A DNA stretch of 64,000 nt from Corynebacterium hindlerae (GTDB lineage: Bacteria; Actinomycetota; Actinomycetes; Mycobacteriales; Mycobacteriaceae): contig NZ_CP059833.1 of NCBI RefSeq assembly GCF_014117265.1, forward strand, positions 1,395,069 through 1,459,068, given 5' to 3'. Under the pieces are notes generated by a model. That model saw nothing but the letters and a program-made list of their open reading frames with translations, had not been told where the DNA came from and searched no databases. A program made the translations under genes and the position numbers. Shown one piece after another: positions 20,453-28,593 of the stretch (position 1 is the first letter of the stretch; each line of letters starts with the position of its first letter).

Positions 20453-20867
20453 AACCATTCGATAATCAGCCATATGAAAAGCCAAAAACCTAGCAAAACA
20501 AACAACCAGCACAAACATAATGATGATTGTCCAAAAAACAGTTCCTGGTACATCCGACGAGGAAGACACCAAAAACCACAAAAAATTGAGTATTAAAGCG
20601 CTTACACAGACCACTCCTGGCCTGCCGGCACCAACACACAACCAAAAAACAAAAAATAAAAGTACTTGGCACACTATTGAGTTCTCAAACAACACACGCA
20701 CAACCAACCCACACCAGCAAAACCAGCGAAAGAAAGAAGGCTTGTCCATCAGCGACTCGTTTTCCTACCGCCACACACACTCAAGCGGGGCGTTGTCGGT
20801 CGCGCTGACTCACATAAAGTTACACACACCCAACCAACAATACAAACCCGCAGGTAAAACAGGGTTT
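20453..20867 (-). promoter_or_regulatory. rRNA operon promoter and leader region
   Basis: 415 bp without a gene. Reading leftward, a weak hairpin (AAACCC / GGGTTT) follows the membrane-protein gene. Next come candidate promoter elements around 20845-20820: TTGTAT, 17 bases, TAACTT, or alternatively TTGTTG, 17 bases, TTATGT. At 20697-20669 the strand reads TTTGAGAACTCAATAGTG, the boxA-like motif conserved in actinobacterial rRNA leaders. Promoter placement is tentative. Confidence 0.6.
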
Positions 20868-21899
20868 TTAGAGGTTTATCTTTTGTCCTTGCCCCATCAT
20901 CTCTCGTAGGCCTGAGGATCCGAAGTATCCACTGCGCGCTCTTTTTGGCAGGTACCCAACCAAAGCAATTAGCCACGCGAGCGCTACCACGACGGTCACG
21001 GCGATGGTGGGGCGTTGTTCTTCTCCATAGAGACCAAAGACTATGGATAGACCAAATAGCGCGATGAAGAGCAACAGCGGCGTCGCCACACCAATTTTTC
21101 GGTATGCGGCAAGCAGAATCGCCATGTGCAAGTAAAGACTGAGCGCAAACAAGGGCAGGAAATGCCACCATTCATAGGACGCGCTCCGAACCAGCCCTAC
21201 GATCACGTTTGCCAGGAACATTGCGGTGACCAAACCTCCGGTGCTGATCGCAACATCTCGGTAGATGTTCGTTGGTGCTCGCCCATAGAGCTTTGATACT
21301 GAGGTTTGGTTTTTCAACATCACTGCGCATCCCGTGATTACTGCGGCGCCGTATCCCATACTCGTGGGAATAATCTCGCTTACGGCATCAACTTTCCCTA
21401 TTCCTGTTATCAGGTACATAGCGATGATGGCCGCCGGGATAATGAGCCAAAAAATCATCGGCCGATAGATGATGTCGTAACGAATGCCCCTTACAGTGTC
21501 TGTGTAGAACGTCCATGGCTGTCGCGCTTCGAATGATTTTTCCGGTGCGCGACGCAGCTGCACTCCGATCCCTACGACACTGCCTGCGACTGCACCCCAG
21601 AAGCTATTGTTGCCGCTGATGAGCCAGCCTGGGAGCAGTCCGAGAGTGATAATGAGAGCCACAACTCCGGCGTGGGTGAGGCGATTTCGGCGGATCCGGT
21701 TCTGCGAGAGCCCGTACAACCTTGCCCTTCCGGGGTCTACACTTATGAACCCGACGATCAATGCGGAACCGAGGAATACTGCCACTTCAATGAATGCGCC
21801 GTTGACGATGTTCAACAGCGGCAGATAACAGATGAAGAATACGTACCACAGCAGCACTTTCGGATCGATGTAGAGCTGCACTATTGAGGTCCATTTCAT
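20868..21899 (-). CDS. Polytopic membrane protein, likely permease partner of the adjacent ABC ATPase
   Basis: 343 residues with about eight to nine hydrophobic segments and short loops; I do not recognise a specific family. The ATG overlaps the stop of the upstream ATPase gene in an ATGA arrangement, so the two are translated together. Regulator, ATPase and membrane protein in this order recall the YtrA-type ABC operons of Gram-positive bacteria, which answer cell-wall stress. On that basis I infer that this is the membrane half of an ABC exporter or sensor. Residues 215-250 include a basic loop (RRAPEKSFEARQPW-like region at about 115-130). Confidence 0.6.
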   Translation of the reverse strand: MKWTSIVQLYIDPKVLLWYVFFICYLPLLNIVNGAFIEVAVFLGSALIVGFISVDPGRARLYGLSQNRIRRNRLTHAGVVALIITLGLLPGWLISGNNSFWGAVAGSVVGIGVQLRRAPEKSFEARQPWTFYTDTVRGIRYDIIYRPMIFWLIIPAAIIAMYLITGIGKVDAVSEIIPTSMGYGAAVITGCAVMLKNQTSVSKLYGRAPTNIYRDVAISTGGLVTAMFLANVIVGLVRSASYEWWHFLPLFALSLYLHMAILLAAYRKIGVATPLLLFIALFGLSIVFGLYGEEQRPTIAVTVVVALAWLIALVGYLPKRARSGYFGSSGLREMMGQGQKINL

Positions 21900-22738
21900 C
21901 GTTGCGCCTCCTGGAGGGCCAGTACTGCAGTTTCCAAATCTACTGGGCTTGTGCGCACGTGAGCGCCGTTCGGCAGCTCGGTCCCGCCACGCGCATCGAC
22001 GATAAGTTTGGTTACTCCCCCGACGGTTTCCTTCACGAGCACCCGCTGATCCCAGTGGCCAAGAACTTCAGCAGGTCCTGCGACCGAGAAAATTTCACTT
22101 GTTAGCGTTCCTACATCGGAGGACAGATGCACATGCCCGTCTCGGATGAGGTGCACCGCATCAAGAACGCGCGCACTTTCGTTGATGTGGTGGGTAGAGA
22201 GCAGGATCGTGCGCGGGTGTTTTTCCTGTTCTTCCAGGAGGATGCGGTAGAGCAATTCGCGCCGCTGCGCGTCGATGCCGAGGTAGGGTTCGTCGAGAAG
22301 CGTGAAGGGGCAGCCGGCCGCGAGCGCAAATACCACAGCGACGGCGGATTTTTGGCCGAGCGAGAGCTTTCCGTAGGCTTTGTCGGCGGGGACGTCGAAG
22401 CGTTGGAGCAGCTCGTATGCCCGGTCGAGGTCGAAGGTGTGCCAGCGCTTGGCCCCGAGACCGAAGATCTTTTTCGCTTTCCAGTTCATCGGGAACGCCA
22501 TGTCCGCGCCGGAGAAGACGATGCCATCCATCGCCCGCTCGTTGTCGAAGGGATCCGCGCCGAAGACTGATAGCTCGCCATCGTGGGGCAGTTGGGCAGC
22601 CAGTACACGCATCAAGGTGGTCTTTCCGGAGCCGTTGGGGCCGATGAGTCCGTGAATCATGGTCGGCGCCAGCTCAAGAGATAGATCTTGTAGCACTGGC
22701 TCTTTGTATTTCGCGGTGAGGTTACGGGCGGTAATCAT
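21896..22738 (-). CDS. ABC transporter ATP-binding protein
   Basis: A 280-residue ABC ATPase. Walker A is GLIGPNGSGKTTLMRV, the signature region is KLSLGQKSAVAVVFALA (LSLGQ in place of LSGGQ), Walker B is PFTLLDEPYLGID and the switch His is in LLSTHHINES. The C-terminal 60 residues are a variable extension. It lies two bases after the GntR gene and overlaps the membrane-protein gene. The substrate is unknown; the YtrA-like neighbour points to envelope stress or small-molecule export. Confidence 0.88.
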   Translation of the reverse strand: MITARNLTAKYKEPVLQDLSLELAPTMIHGLIGPNGSGKTTLMRVLAAQLPHDGELSVFGADPFDNERAMDGIVFSGADMAFPMNWKAKKIFGLGAKRWHTFDLDRAYELLQRFDVPADKAYGKLSLGQKSAVAVVFALAAGCPFTLLDEPYLGIDAQRRELLYRILLEEQEKHPRTILLSTHHINESARVLDAVHLIRDGHVHLSSDVGTLTSEIFSVAGPAEVLGHWDQRVLVKETVGGVTKLIVDARGGTELPNGAHVRTSPVDLETAVLALQEAQR

Positions 22739-22740
22739 GG

Positions 22741-23118
22741 TTACTCCTTGTATAGGCCACGGCTTTCGGCTACCTGGTCGATGAGTTCGTGCAGGTGGCT
22801 GCGGGCGACGCCAAGTTTGACGGCTTCGTCGATGAGGGGAGCAAGGTAGTCGGCAGCGAAGGCTTCACGACGCCGGTTCACAATCAACACGGGTGCTTCG
22901 GCGGTGACGAACATGCCGATTCCCCTTCGTTTTTCCAAAACCCCACTGTCTACGAGTAGGGCCAGACCTTTCCGGGCGGTAGCCGGATTGATCCGATGGA
23001 AGGCTGCAAGCTCATTCGTTGACGGCGCTTGCTGCCCGACCCTAAGTGATCCCTCAACGATCGAATCTTCAATAAGGTCAGCTATCTGCCGGAACAGTGG
23101 CACCGTTGACTCGTCCAT
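22741..23118 (-). CDS. GntR-family regulator, YtrA subfamily
   Basis: I start at the ATG at 23118 (MDESTVPLFRQIADLIEDSI), which follows GGGGGCGG; an upstream in-frame start would run through the promoter region. The 125-residue product has a winged helix-turn-helix (ELAAFHRINPATARKGLALLVDSGVLEKRRGIGMFV) and a short helical dimerisation tail but no large ligand domain, which defines the YtrA subfamily. These proteins normally repress the ABC operon they head. Two GTTACTTG repeats and a GGTTGG/CCAACC palindrome lie just upstream. Confidence 0.85.
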   Translation of the reverse strand: MDESTVPLFRQIADLIEDSIVEGSLRVGQQAPSTNELAAFHRINPATARKGLALLVDSGVLEKRRGIGMFVTAEAPVLIVNRRREAFAADYLAPLIDEAVKLGVARSHLHELIDQVAESRGLYKE

Positions 23119-23128
23119 ACCGCCCCCA

Positions 23129-23159
23129 GTTACTTGGTTGGTTACTTGCGTAGCCAACC
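23129..23159. promoter_or_regulatory. Candidate operator of the YtrA-type regulator
   Basis: Immediately upstream of the regulator gene are the direct repeats GTTACTTG at 23129-23136 and 23141-23148, overlapped by the inverted repeat GGTTGG (23136-23141) / CCAACC (23154-23159). Autoregulation through a site at this place is usual for YtrA-type proteins. The actual footprint is unknown. Confidence 0.4.
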
Positions 23160-23321
23160 ATAACACCGCACCACGACGTTGACAATGGGTACTAAAAAAT
23201 TTTTGCTCTTAAACCCGCAGGACACCGTCAACTTGTGGGAATTTTTCGACGTAGGCACCCGTTATAAGGCATGCTGGTTATACACAACTTAGTTACAACA
23301 AATGAACGGAAATTAGGAGCC

Positions 23322-24503
23322 ATGCTTGAACGAACACTTGTCTATGTGGACACGTCTTACCTGCTTGCAAGCTTTTACAACTCTTGGGAAACTGGGGCAC
23401 GAGCCCAATTAGAAATTGACCTTCCGGAAGTAGTTGCCGTCCTCGGCAACATGATCGAAAACCAAATTAAGCAGCCAATTCACCGCCAGTTCTGGTACGA
23501 CGGTATCCCCGACACCGGCCCGCACCGCTATCAGCGGGCACTACGCACGTGCGATGGCGTGCAACTGCGCGCTGGGCAGCTGATCGAGTGGGGCGAGCGT
23601 CGCACGCAAAAGGCCGTGGATACGCGACTCGTTGCCGATCTCGTGCTCGCTGGGGTGCGCGGAACTTGCTCTGACATCGTGCTGGTTTCTGGCGATGCCG
23701 ACATGATTCCCGGCGTCCAGGAAGCCGTCAACGCCGGCGTGCGCGTGCATCTGTACGGCTTCGGCTGGGATTCCATGTCCTCGGCGCTGCGCCACGCCTG
23801 CGATTCCACCACCATTTTGGACCCTCGGGAAGACTTCTCCGAGTGCATGCAGCTGCAGGTTCTCGAGGGCCCACTGCCTCCGGTGGTGCGCACAAAACCG
23901 ATCGGCGATGCGGAACCGATCGACGAGGACGGCACGACGAGTTTCGACGACGCCGAACCTCATTTCCCAGCGCGACCGGGGGAACCGGCCGTCGAAAAGC
24001 CCGGCGAAACAGAGGCAGACTGCCTCACCGAAGGCGAACGCAACCAGCTTGCCGACGCCAAGCCCGTCGCTCCCTCGCCGGCACTCCTCGCCCAGCAGGC
24101 CGCGAAAGCCCAGGCCGAACCCGAGTCTGATGACGAGGAGGAGACGGCGACCCGCCCAGCTCCTAACCCATCCATGATGGCGCCCCGCCGGAAGCTGCGC
24201 TCCCGCTACGTACCACTCCCCAATGAGGTGTGGGCGTCGGCAGGATTCCAAACCCCGTTTGACGTGGGACAACAGTACGCTTCCTGGTGGTATGACAACG
24301 CTGCCTCCCCAGAGCAGCGCGACTCCGCGCACCTGTTCTCCGGTGGCGGACTCCCACCCGAAATCGACCGGCCGCTGCTGCAGTTCGCCTGCGAAACGCT
24401 GCACGAATACACGCTGACTGAGTCACAGCGCGTCAATCTGCGCGACGGTTTCCACTCCGGAATCCGCGGCGTGCTCATCAACTTGAACCGGCGCGATTCC
24501 TAA
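23322..24503 (+). CDS. NYN-domain (PIN-like RNase fold) protein with acidic linker and C-terminal domain
   Basis: I start at the ATG at 23322, 3 bases after AGGAGC; the earlier ATG at 23271 has no such site. The 393-residue product opens with a NYN domain (1-165), a PIN-like fold. Conserved acidic residues are seen as Asp10 in LVYVDTSYL, Asp100 in QKAVDTRLVAD, and Asp125 and Asp127 in LVSGDADMIPG. Residues 185-300 form a charged, Pro/Ala/Glu-rich linker. The last 90 residues are a compact domain with conserved Trp residues (VWASAGFQTPFDVGQQYASW). The likely activity is RNA cleavage; the target is unknown. A bidirectional terminator separates it from pspA. Confidence 0.75.
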   Translation: MLERTLVYVDTSYLLASFYNSWETGARAQLEIDLPEVVAVLGNMIENQIKQPIHRQFWYDGIPDTGPHRYQRALRTCDGVQLRAGQLIEWGERRTQKAVDTRLVADLVLAGVRGTCSDIVLVSGDADMIPGVQEAVNAGVRVHLYGFGWDSMSSALRHACDSTTILDPREDFSECMQLQVLEGPLPPVVRTKPIGDAEPIDEDGTTSFDDAEPHFPARPGEPAVEKPGETEADCLTEGERNQLADAKPVAPSPALLAQQAAKAQAEPESDDEEETATRPAPNPSMMAPRRKLRSRYVPLPNEVWASAGFQTPFDVGQQYASWWYDNAASPEQRDSAHLFSGGGLPPEIDRPLLQFACETLHEYTLTESQRVNLRDGFHSGIRGVLINLNRRDS

Positions 24504-24505
24504 CC

Positions 24506-24534
24506 AAAAATGCTCCCCCAAGGGGAGCATTTTT
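24506..24534. terminator. Bidirectional terminator
   Basis: Perfect 13-bp arms AAAAATGCTCCCC / GGGGAGCATTTTT around a 3-base loop. It starts two bases after the NYN gene stop and ends two bases before the end of the convergent pspA-like gene, with a T-run on both strands. Confidence 0.93.
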
Positions 24535-24536
24535 CG

Positions 24537-25337
24537 TTACTGCTCTTCTGCGGGCTCCGCATCCTCGCCGGGAGCATCGGCCGGAGACTCACCCGCAGTG
24601 AGCTCCTGGTTTTCGGCGTTCATCGCCGCCCGGATCTCTTCCAGGCGCGCGTTCGCCTTCAGGTCCACCCCCTCGGACTGGATCTCTGCCATGCGGTCAC
24701 CGATCGTGGACTCGGTCAGTTCCTGAGCACCCAACGCATTGGCGTAACGACGCTCGATCTTCTCACGCACCTCATCGAGAGTCGGAACGGCGTCATCGTC
24801 CTTGCCGAACTGATTGATGGTGTCCATAGACCTAGCCACCTTCTCCTGCATCACAGCCTGATCGGCTTGCGCAGTGAGCTCATCAATCTGAGACATCTGC
24901 TCCTTGAGGCGCATCTCAGATTCCTTCTGCTGCTTCTTCGCCTGCTCAGCGGCGGCCGCGCCCTGGGAATGCATCGCCTTCGTCTGCTCCAGCTGCTGCT
25001 CCACAGCCACCAGCTGAGATGCGAAGATCTCGGCAGTGTTCGTAAACTCGGCAGCTTTCGCGTCATCTCCATCCGCGCTGGCCTTATCAGCCGCCATAAT
25101 TGCCTGGCGGGCCTTATCCTGCAGGCTGGCTTGCTCCTTCACCAGCCGATCCAGGCGCATCTCCAGTTGCCGCTGGTTACCAATCACCGCAGCGGCCTGC
25201 TCAGTAACCTTCCGGTGCTGCTCCTTCGCAGCGTCAACCGCCTGCTGGATCTGCACCTTCGGGTCAGCATTCTCATCAATCTTCGCGTCAAGCGACGCAG
25301 TCAGATACTTCCAACCCTTGCTGAATGGATTCGTCAT
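24537..25337 (-). CDS. pspA: PspA/IM30 family phage-shock protein
   Basis: The ATG at 25337 (MTNPFSKGWKYLTASLDAKI) follows AAGGAAG; a TTG three codons earlier is less likely. The 266 residues are almost wholly helical and coiled-coil, with Glu/Gln/Lys/Ala-rich heptads from about 25 to 220, as in PspA, IM30 and YjfJ. Such proteins bind the inner face of the membrane and oligomerise to limit proton leakage under envelope stress. The C-terminal 30 residues are acidic and low in complexity. No PspBC-type partner is nearby. Confidence 0.88.
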   Translation of the reverse strand: MTNPFSKGWKYLTASLDAKIDENADPKVQIQQAVDAAKEQHRKVTEQAAAVIGNQRQLEMRLDRLVKEQASLQDKARQAIMAADKASADGDDAKAAEFTNTAEIFASQLVAVEQQLEQTKAMHSQGAAAAEQAKKQQKESEMRLKEQMSQIDELTAQADQAVMQEKVARSMDTINQFGKDDDAVPTLDEVREKIERRYANALGAQELTESTIGDRMAEIQSEGVDLKANARLEEIRAAMNAENQELTAGESPADAPGEDAEPAEEQ

Positions 25338-25494
25338 AAGAGTCAACTTCCTTCACTAATTTCAAATCGGTTTCCCCTCAGTGTAGGGCGAATCCAGCAC
25401 AAATTCAGGGCAAATGAATATCTATCAACGTTCTGTTACCTTCGGCAGACATCGTTTAGCGCAGTGTTGAAGTTACGCGGGGGAAGAAAAATCG

Positions 25495-25542
25495 AGCGTA
25501 CGGATGGGACGATCCAGGCTTTGAAAATCCCATCGGTACGCT
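25495..25542 (-). terminator. Terminator of the thioredoxin gene
   Basis: 15-bp arms beginning AGCGTACGGATGGGA, pairing with TCCCATCGGTACGCT with one mismatch. On the minus strand the stem is followed by CGATTTTTC. It lies 18 bp after the thioredoxin stop codon. The rest of the 25338-25559 gap holds no gene. Confidence 0.85.
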
Positions 25543-25559
25543 AAATCTCGCGCGGAACC

Positions 25560-25919
25560 CTACTCCTGCTCTGCTACCTGTCGGCGCACGTCATCCATAT
25601 CCAGTCCCTTGATCTGGGTGATGAGGTCTTCGAGGGCTGGGGCTGGGAGGACGCCAGCCTGGCGGAATACCATGATGCCGTCGCGGAATGCCATCAGGGT
25701 TGGGATGGACTGAATCTGCAGCGCGGCGGAGAGCTGCTGGTTGGCGTCGGTGTCTACCTTGGCGAAAACGGCGTCGGTGTGGTTATCGGAGACCTTTTCA
25801 AATACCGGGGCGAACTGACGGCATGGACCGCACCAGGATGCCCAGAAATCGACGAGGACGATCCCGCCGTCCATGATGGTTTTTTCAAAGTCAGCTTCGG
25901 TGATGTTTACGGTTGCCAT
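25560..25919 (-). CDS. trxA: Thioredoxin
   Basis: A 119-residue thioredoxin with the active site FWASWCGPCRQFAPVFE near residue 30 and the cis-proline segment IQSIPTLMAFRDG. It reduces protein disulfides in the cytoplasm using electrons from thioredoxin reductase, which is not encoded here. The ATG follows CAAGGAGAAACC. It is transcribed away from the copper genes; copper stress and thiol oxidation are linked, but the pairing may be chance. Confidence 0.93.
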   Translation of the reverse strand: MATVNITEADFEKTIMDGGIVLVDFWASWCGPCRQFAPVFEKVSDNHTDAVFAKVDTDANQQLSAALQIQSIPTLMAFRDGIMVFRQAGVLPAPALEDLITQIKGLDMDDVRRQVAEQE

Positions 25920-26099
25920 GGTTTCTCCTTGATGTTTCGAGTTTTTATTAACTCGTACAACCTTACCTATCTGTCACTTATTCCCGCGGACCTTGTTGTG
26001 ACCAGCCACACGTTTACTACTTTTGGGATTGACTGGTAGATAATAATTCGTAGAAGAATATGAGTATTATCCTGCCAGTTCGAAAGGGCTTGATTTTCA

Positions 26100-26303
26100 G
26101 TGACTAAGAATTACCAGATCGAGGGCATGACCTGCGAGCACTGCGTGAAGGCTGTTGAGGCCGAGGTGAACGAGGTTCCTGGCACCCAGGGCGTGGACAT
26201 CGATCTTGCGAGTGGTCTCATGGCCGTTCATGGTGAGGATTTTTCTGACGACGCCATCATTGAAGCCGTCATTGAGGCTGGCTACAAGGTGGTTGAGCGC
26301 TAG
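26100..26303 (+). CDS. copZ: Copper chaperone, heavy-metal-associated domain (CopZ)
   Basis: A 67-residue single HMA domain with the metal motif EGMTCEHCVKAVE at residues 6-18, starting at GTG. Such proteins hand Cu(I) to P-type ATPases and to copper sensors. It lies just upstream of the copper ATPase gene but has its own terminator, and the ATPase gene has its own CsoR-type operator, so the two appear to be separate transcripts. An AT-rich stretch (TAGATAATAATTCG) upstream probably contains its promoter. Confidence 0.9.
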   Translation: MTKNYQIEGMTCEHCVKAVEAEVNEVPGTQGVDIDLASGLMAVHGEDFSDDAIIEAVIEAGYKVVER

Positions 26304-26310
26304 TTGCCGC

Positions 26311-26333
26311 AGGGCCCTGTGGGGCCCTTTTTC
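26311..26333 (+). terminator. Terminator after copZ
   Basis: Perfect 7-bp arms AGGGCCC / GGGCCCT with a 4-base loop, followed by TTTTCT. It lies 8 bases after the stop codon and 13 bases before the CsoR-type operator of the next gene. Confidence 0.88.
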
Positions 26334-26345
26334 TCTCCCACCCAT

Positions 26346-26362
26346 ATACCCCCTAGGGGTAT
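26346..26362. promoter_or_regulatory. CsoR-type copper operator overlapping the -10 of copA
   Basis: ATACCCCCTAGGGGTAT has 7-bp arms ATACCCC / GGGGTAT and matches the known class of CsoR operators that control copper-export genes. Its right arm overlaps TATGAT (26360-26365), a good -10 hexamer 28 bases before the start codon. Apo-CsoR bound here would block the promoter and Cu(I) would release it. No csoR gene is in the window. Confidence 0.8.
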
Positions 26363-26392
26363 GATGGCTGCCATCTCGATCAAGGAGGCCCC

Positions 26393-28531
26393 ATGACCGT
26401 GCAGCATGTTGACTTAGGCGTGACCGGAATGACATGCACGTCGTGTTCGTCGCGCGTCGAGCGGAAGCTGAACAAAGTCGATGGTGTTGAGGCTACTGTC
26501 AATTTCGCCACGGAGACCGCCTCGGTATCGTTCGACCCCACCAAGGTGGACGTGCCACAGCTCATCGCCGTGATCGAAAAGACCGGCTATGGGGCGTCCG
26601 AGGTGCAGGATGATGAGCCGGAACCGGCGGGTGACTTATCGCGTCGGTTAGCGTTTGCGTGTGTGTTTGCCGTACCCGTCATGGTGCTGTCAATGCTTCC
26701 TGCCTGGCAGTTTCCCTACTGGCAGTGGGTGGTGTTGGCGCTTGCCACGCCGGTGTACCTGTGGAGCGGGTGGCCGTTTCACCGTGCGGCTGTGATCAAT
26801 CTGCGCCACGGCGCGTTCACCATGGATACGCTCATTTCGCTGGGCACCACCGCGGCATTCGCCTGGTCACTGATAGCCCTGGTGTTTGGTGACGCCGGCC
26901 GTCCTGGCATGACCATGCACATGAGTGTCACGGCGCATTCCTCGCACGGGATTTACCTCGAGACCGCGTCGATGGTGATCGTATTTCTCCTGCTCGGCCG
27001 GTGGTTTGAGGAGCGGGCGAAGGGGCGCAGCTCCGCCGCACTCAAGGCGCTGCTGGACCTTGGCGCGAAGGACGTCGCCGTGCTTATCGACGGCGCAGAG
27101 CGTCGCATCCCCATCGCCCAGCTACGTCCTGGCCAGCAGTTTTCCGTGCGCCCCGGGGAGAAAATCGCTACCGATGGCGTTGTGGTCTCTGGCTCCTCGG
27201 CGGTGGACGAGTCGATGCTCACAGGCGAGTCGGTACCGGTGGAGATTGCTCCCGGCAGCCAGGTAACCGGCGCAACCATGAACCTTTCCGGGCACGTGGT
27301 GGTGGAAGCCACCCGCGTCGGCCCTGATACTACCCTGGCGGCAATGGGCCGGTTGGTCAGCGATGCCCAGGCCAAGAAGGCGCCGATCCAGCGGACCGTG
27401 GATAAGGTGTCACAGGTGTTTGTGCCGGTGGTCATCATCGCGTCCCTGGTCACGCTGGCCCTCCATCTGCTACTCGGATCCACCACCACCGATTCCTTCG
27501 GCGCCGCAGTCGCGGTGCTCATTATCGCCTGCCCGTGTGCGTTGGGCCTGGCCACCCCGACCGCGCTGCTTGTGGGAACAGGACGCGGCGCGCAGCTGGG
27601 GCTGCTAATTAAGGGACCCGAGGTACTTGAGGCGACGCGCCGCGTTGACGCGATCGTCTTTGACAAGACCGGCACCCTCACCACCGGTCACATGCAGGTA
27701 ACTCAGGTACACGGCCCGAAGAATACGCTTGCGCTCGCTGCGGCTGTGGAACATGGCTCCCAGCACCCCATTGCGCTTGCGATTGTGGCGGCAGCCTCAA
27801 ACTTTCCTGAAGCTAAGGATTTCCAATCCGAGCCAGGCCAGGGTGTCTCTGCTGTGGTGGCAGGCCAGCGGGTCAGAGTGGGGCGCCCCGAATCCGGCGG
27901 GGAGCACGTCGAGGCGGCTCGCGCGCAGGGCGCTACTCCCGTCGCGGTGTACGTCAACGACACCTGCTACGGCATTATCGTGGTCACCGATACTCCGAAA
28001 CCCGCAGCTCGCGAGGCGATCGCTCAGGTGAAGGAGTTGGGAATCCAACCATGGTTACTCACCGGCGACAACGAGGGCGCGGCACGGGACGTCGCGAAGC
28101 AGCTTGGCATCGACCACGTCGTCGCCGATGTTTTGCCTGCCGAGAAGGTGGCGCACGTTGCCCAGCTGCAACAGCAGGGCCGACGCGTGGCTATGGTGGG
28201 CGACGGCATTAACGACGCCGCAGCCCTAGCGCAAGCCGACCTAGGCCTGGCAATGGGCGCCGGCACTGACGTCGCGATCGAAGCTAGCGACATCACGATC
28301 ATGAATGACGACCCTCGCTCAGCAGTCGATGCGATACGGCTGTCGCGGTCAACATTGCGAATCATCCACGGCAACCTGTTTTGGGCCTTTGCCTACAACG
28401 TGCTGCTCATCCCGGTGGCCGCCATCGGCTTGCTCAACCCCATGTTCGCTGGCGCAGCGATGGCGCTCAGCTCAGTGTTCGTGGTGAGTAACTCGCTGCG
28501 CCTGAGAAAATTCCGGAGCACTTTCCGGTAA
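26393..28531 (+). CDS. copA: Cu(I)-exporting P1B-type ATPase
   Basis: A 712-residue P1B-type ATPase with one N-terminal HMA domain ([12 protein letters not shown], residues 11-22). Eight predicted membrane helices follow. The transport motif [13 protein letters not shown] lies near residue 380, the phosphorylation site [10 protein letters not shown] near 423, the P1B-specific HP pair in GSQHPIAL, and [11 protein letters not shown] near 602. CPC plus the late membrane motifs fits Cu(I)/Ag(I) export from the cytoplasm. RBS AAGGAGG is 6 bases before the ATG. Controlled most likely by CsoR through the operator just upstream. Confidence 0.93.
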   Translation: MTVQHVDLGVTGMTCTSCSSRVERKLNKVDGVEATVNFATETASVSFDPTKVDVPQLIAVIEKTGYGASEVQDDEPEPAGDLSRRLAFACVFAVPVMVLSMLPAWQFPYWQWVVLALATPVYLWSGWPFHRAAVINLRHGAFTMDTLISLGTTAAFAWSLIALVFGDAGRPGMTMHMSVTAHSSHGIYLETASMVIVFLLLGRWFEERAKGRSSAALKALLDLGAKDVAVLIDGAERRIPIAQLRPGQQFSVRPGEKIATDGVVVSGSSAVDESMLTGESVPVEIAPGSQVTGATMNLSGHVVVEATRVGPDTTLAAMGRLVSDAQAKKAPIQRTVDKVSQVFVPVVIIASLVTLALHLLLGSTTTDSFGAAVAVLIIACPCALGLATPTALLVGTGRGAQLGLLIKGPEVLEATRRVDAIVFDKTGTLTTGHMQVTQVHGPKNTLALAAAVEHGSQHPIALAIVAAASNFPEAKDFQSEPGQGVSAVVAGQRVRVGRPESGGEHVEAARAQGATPVAVYVNDTCYGIIVVTDTPKPAAREAIAQVKELGIQPWLLTGDNEGAARDVAKQLGIDHVVADVLPAEKVAHVAQLQQQGRRVAMVGDGINDAAALAQADLGLAMGAGTDVAIEASDITIMNDDPRSAVDAIRLSRSTLRIIHGNLFWAFAYNVLLIPVAAIGLLNPMFAGAAMALSSVFVVSNSLRLRKFRSTFR

Positions 28532-28549
28532 ACCACCTTCCCACCTCTG

Positions 28550-28584
28550 CTAATTAAGTAATGTGTCTCACAGACATTAGTTAG
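28550..28584. promoter_or_regulatory. Imperfect inverted repeat before the MFS gene
   Basis: TAATGT (28559-28564) and ACATTA (28574-28579) form an inverted repeat that widens to CTAATT on the left and AGTTAG on the right. It lies 10 bases upstream of the start codon of the permease, over its RBS region. This looks like a repressor site, but the regulator is unknown. Confidence 0.35.
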
Positions 28585-28593
28585 GGAGGTCAC

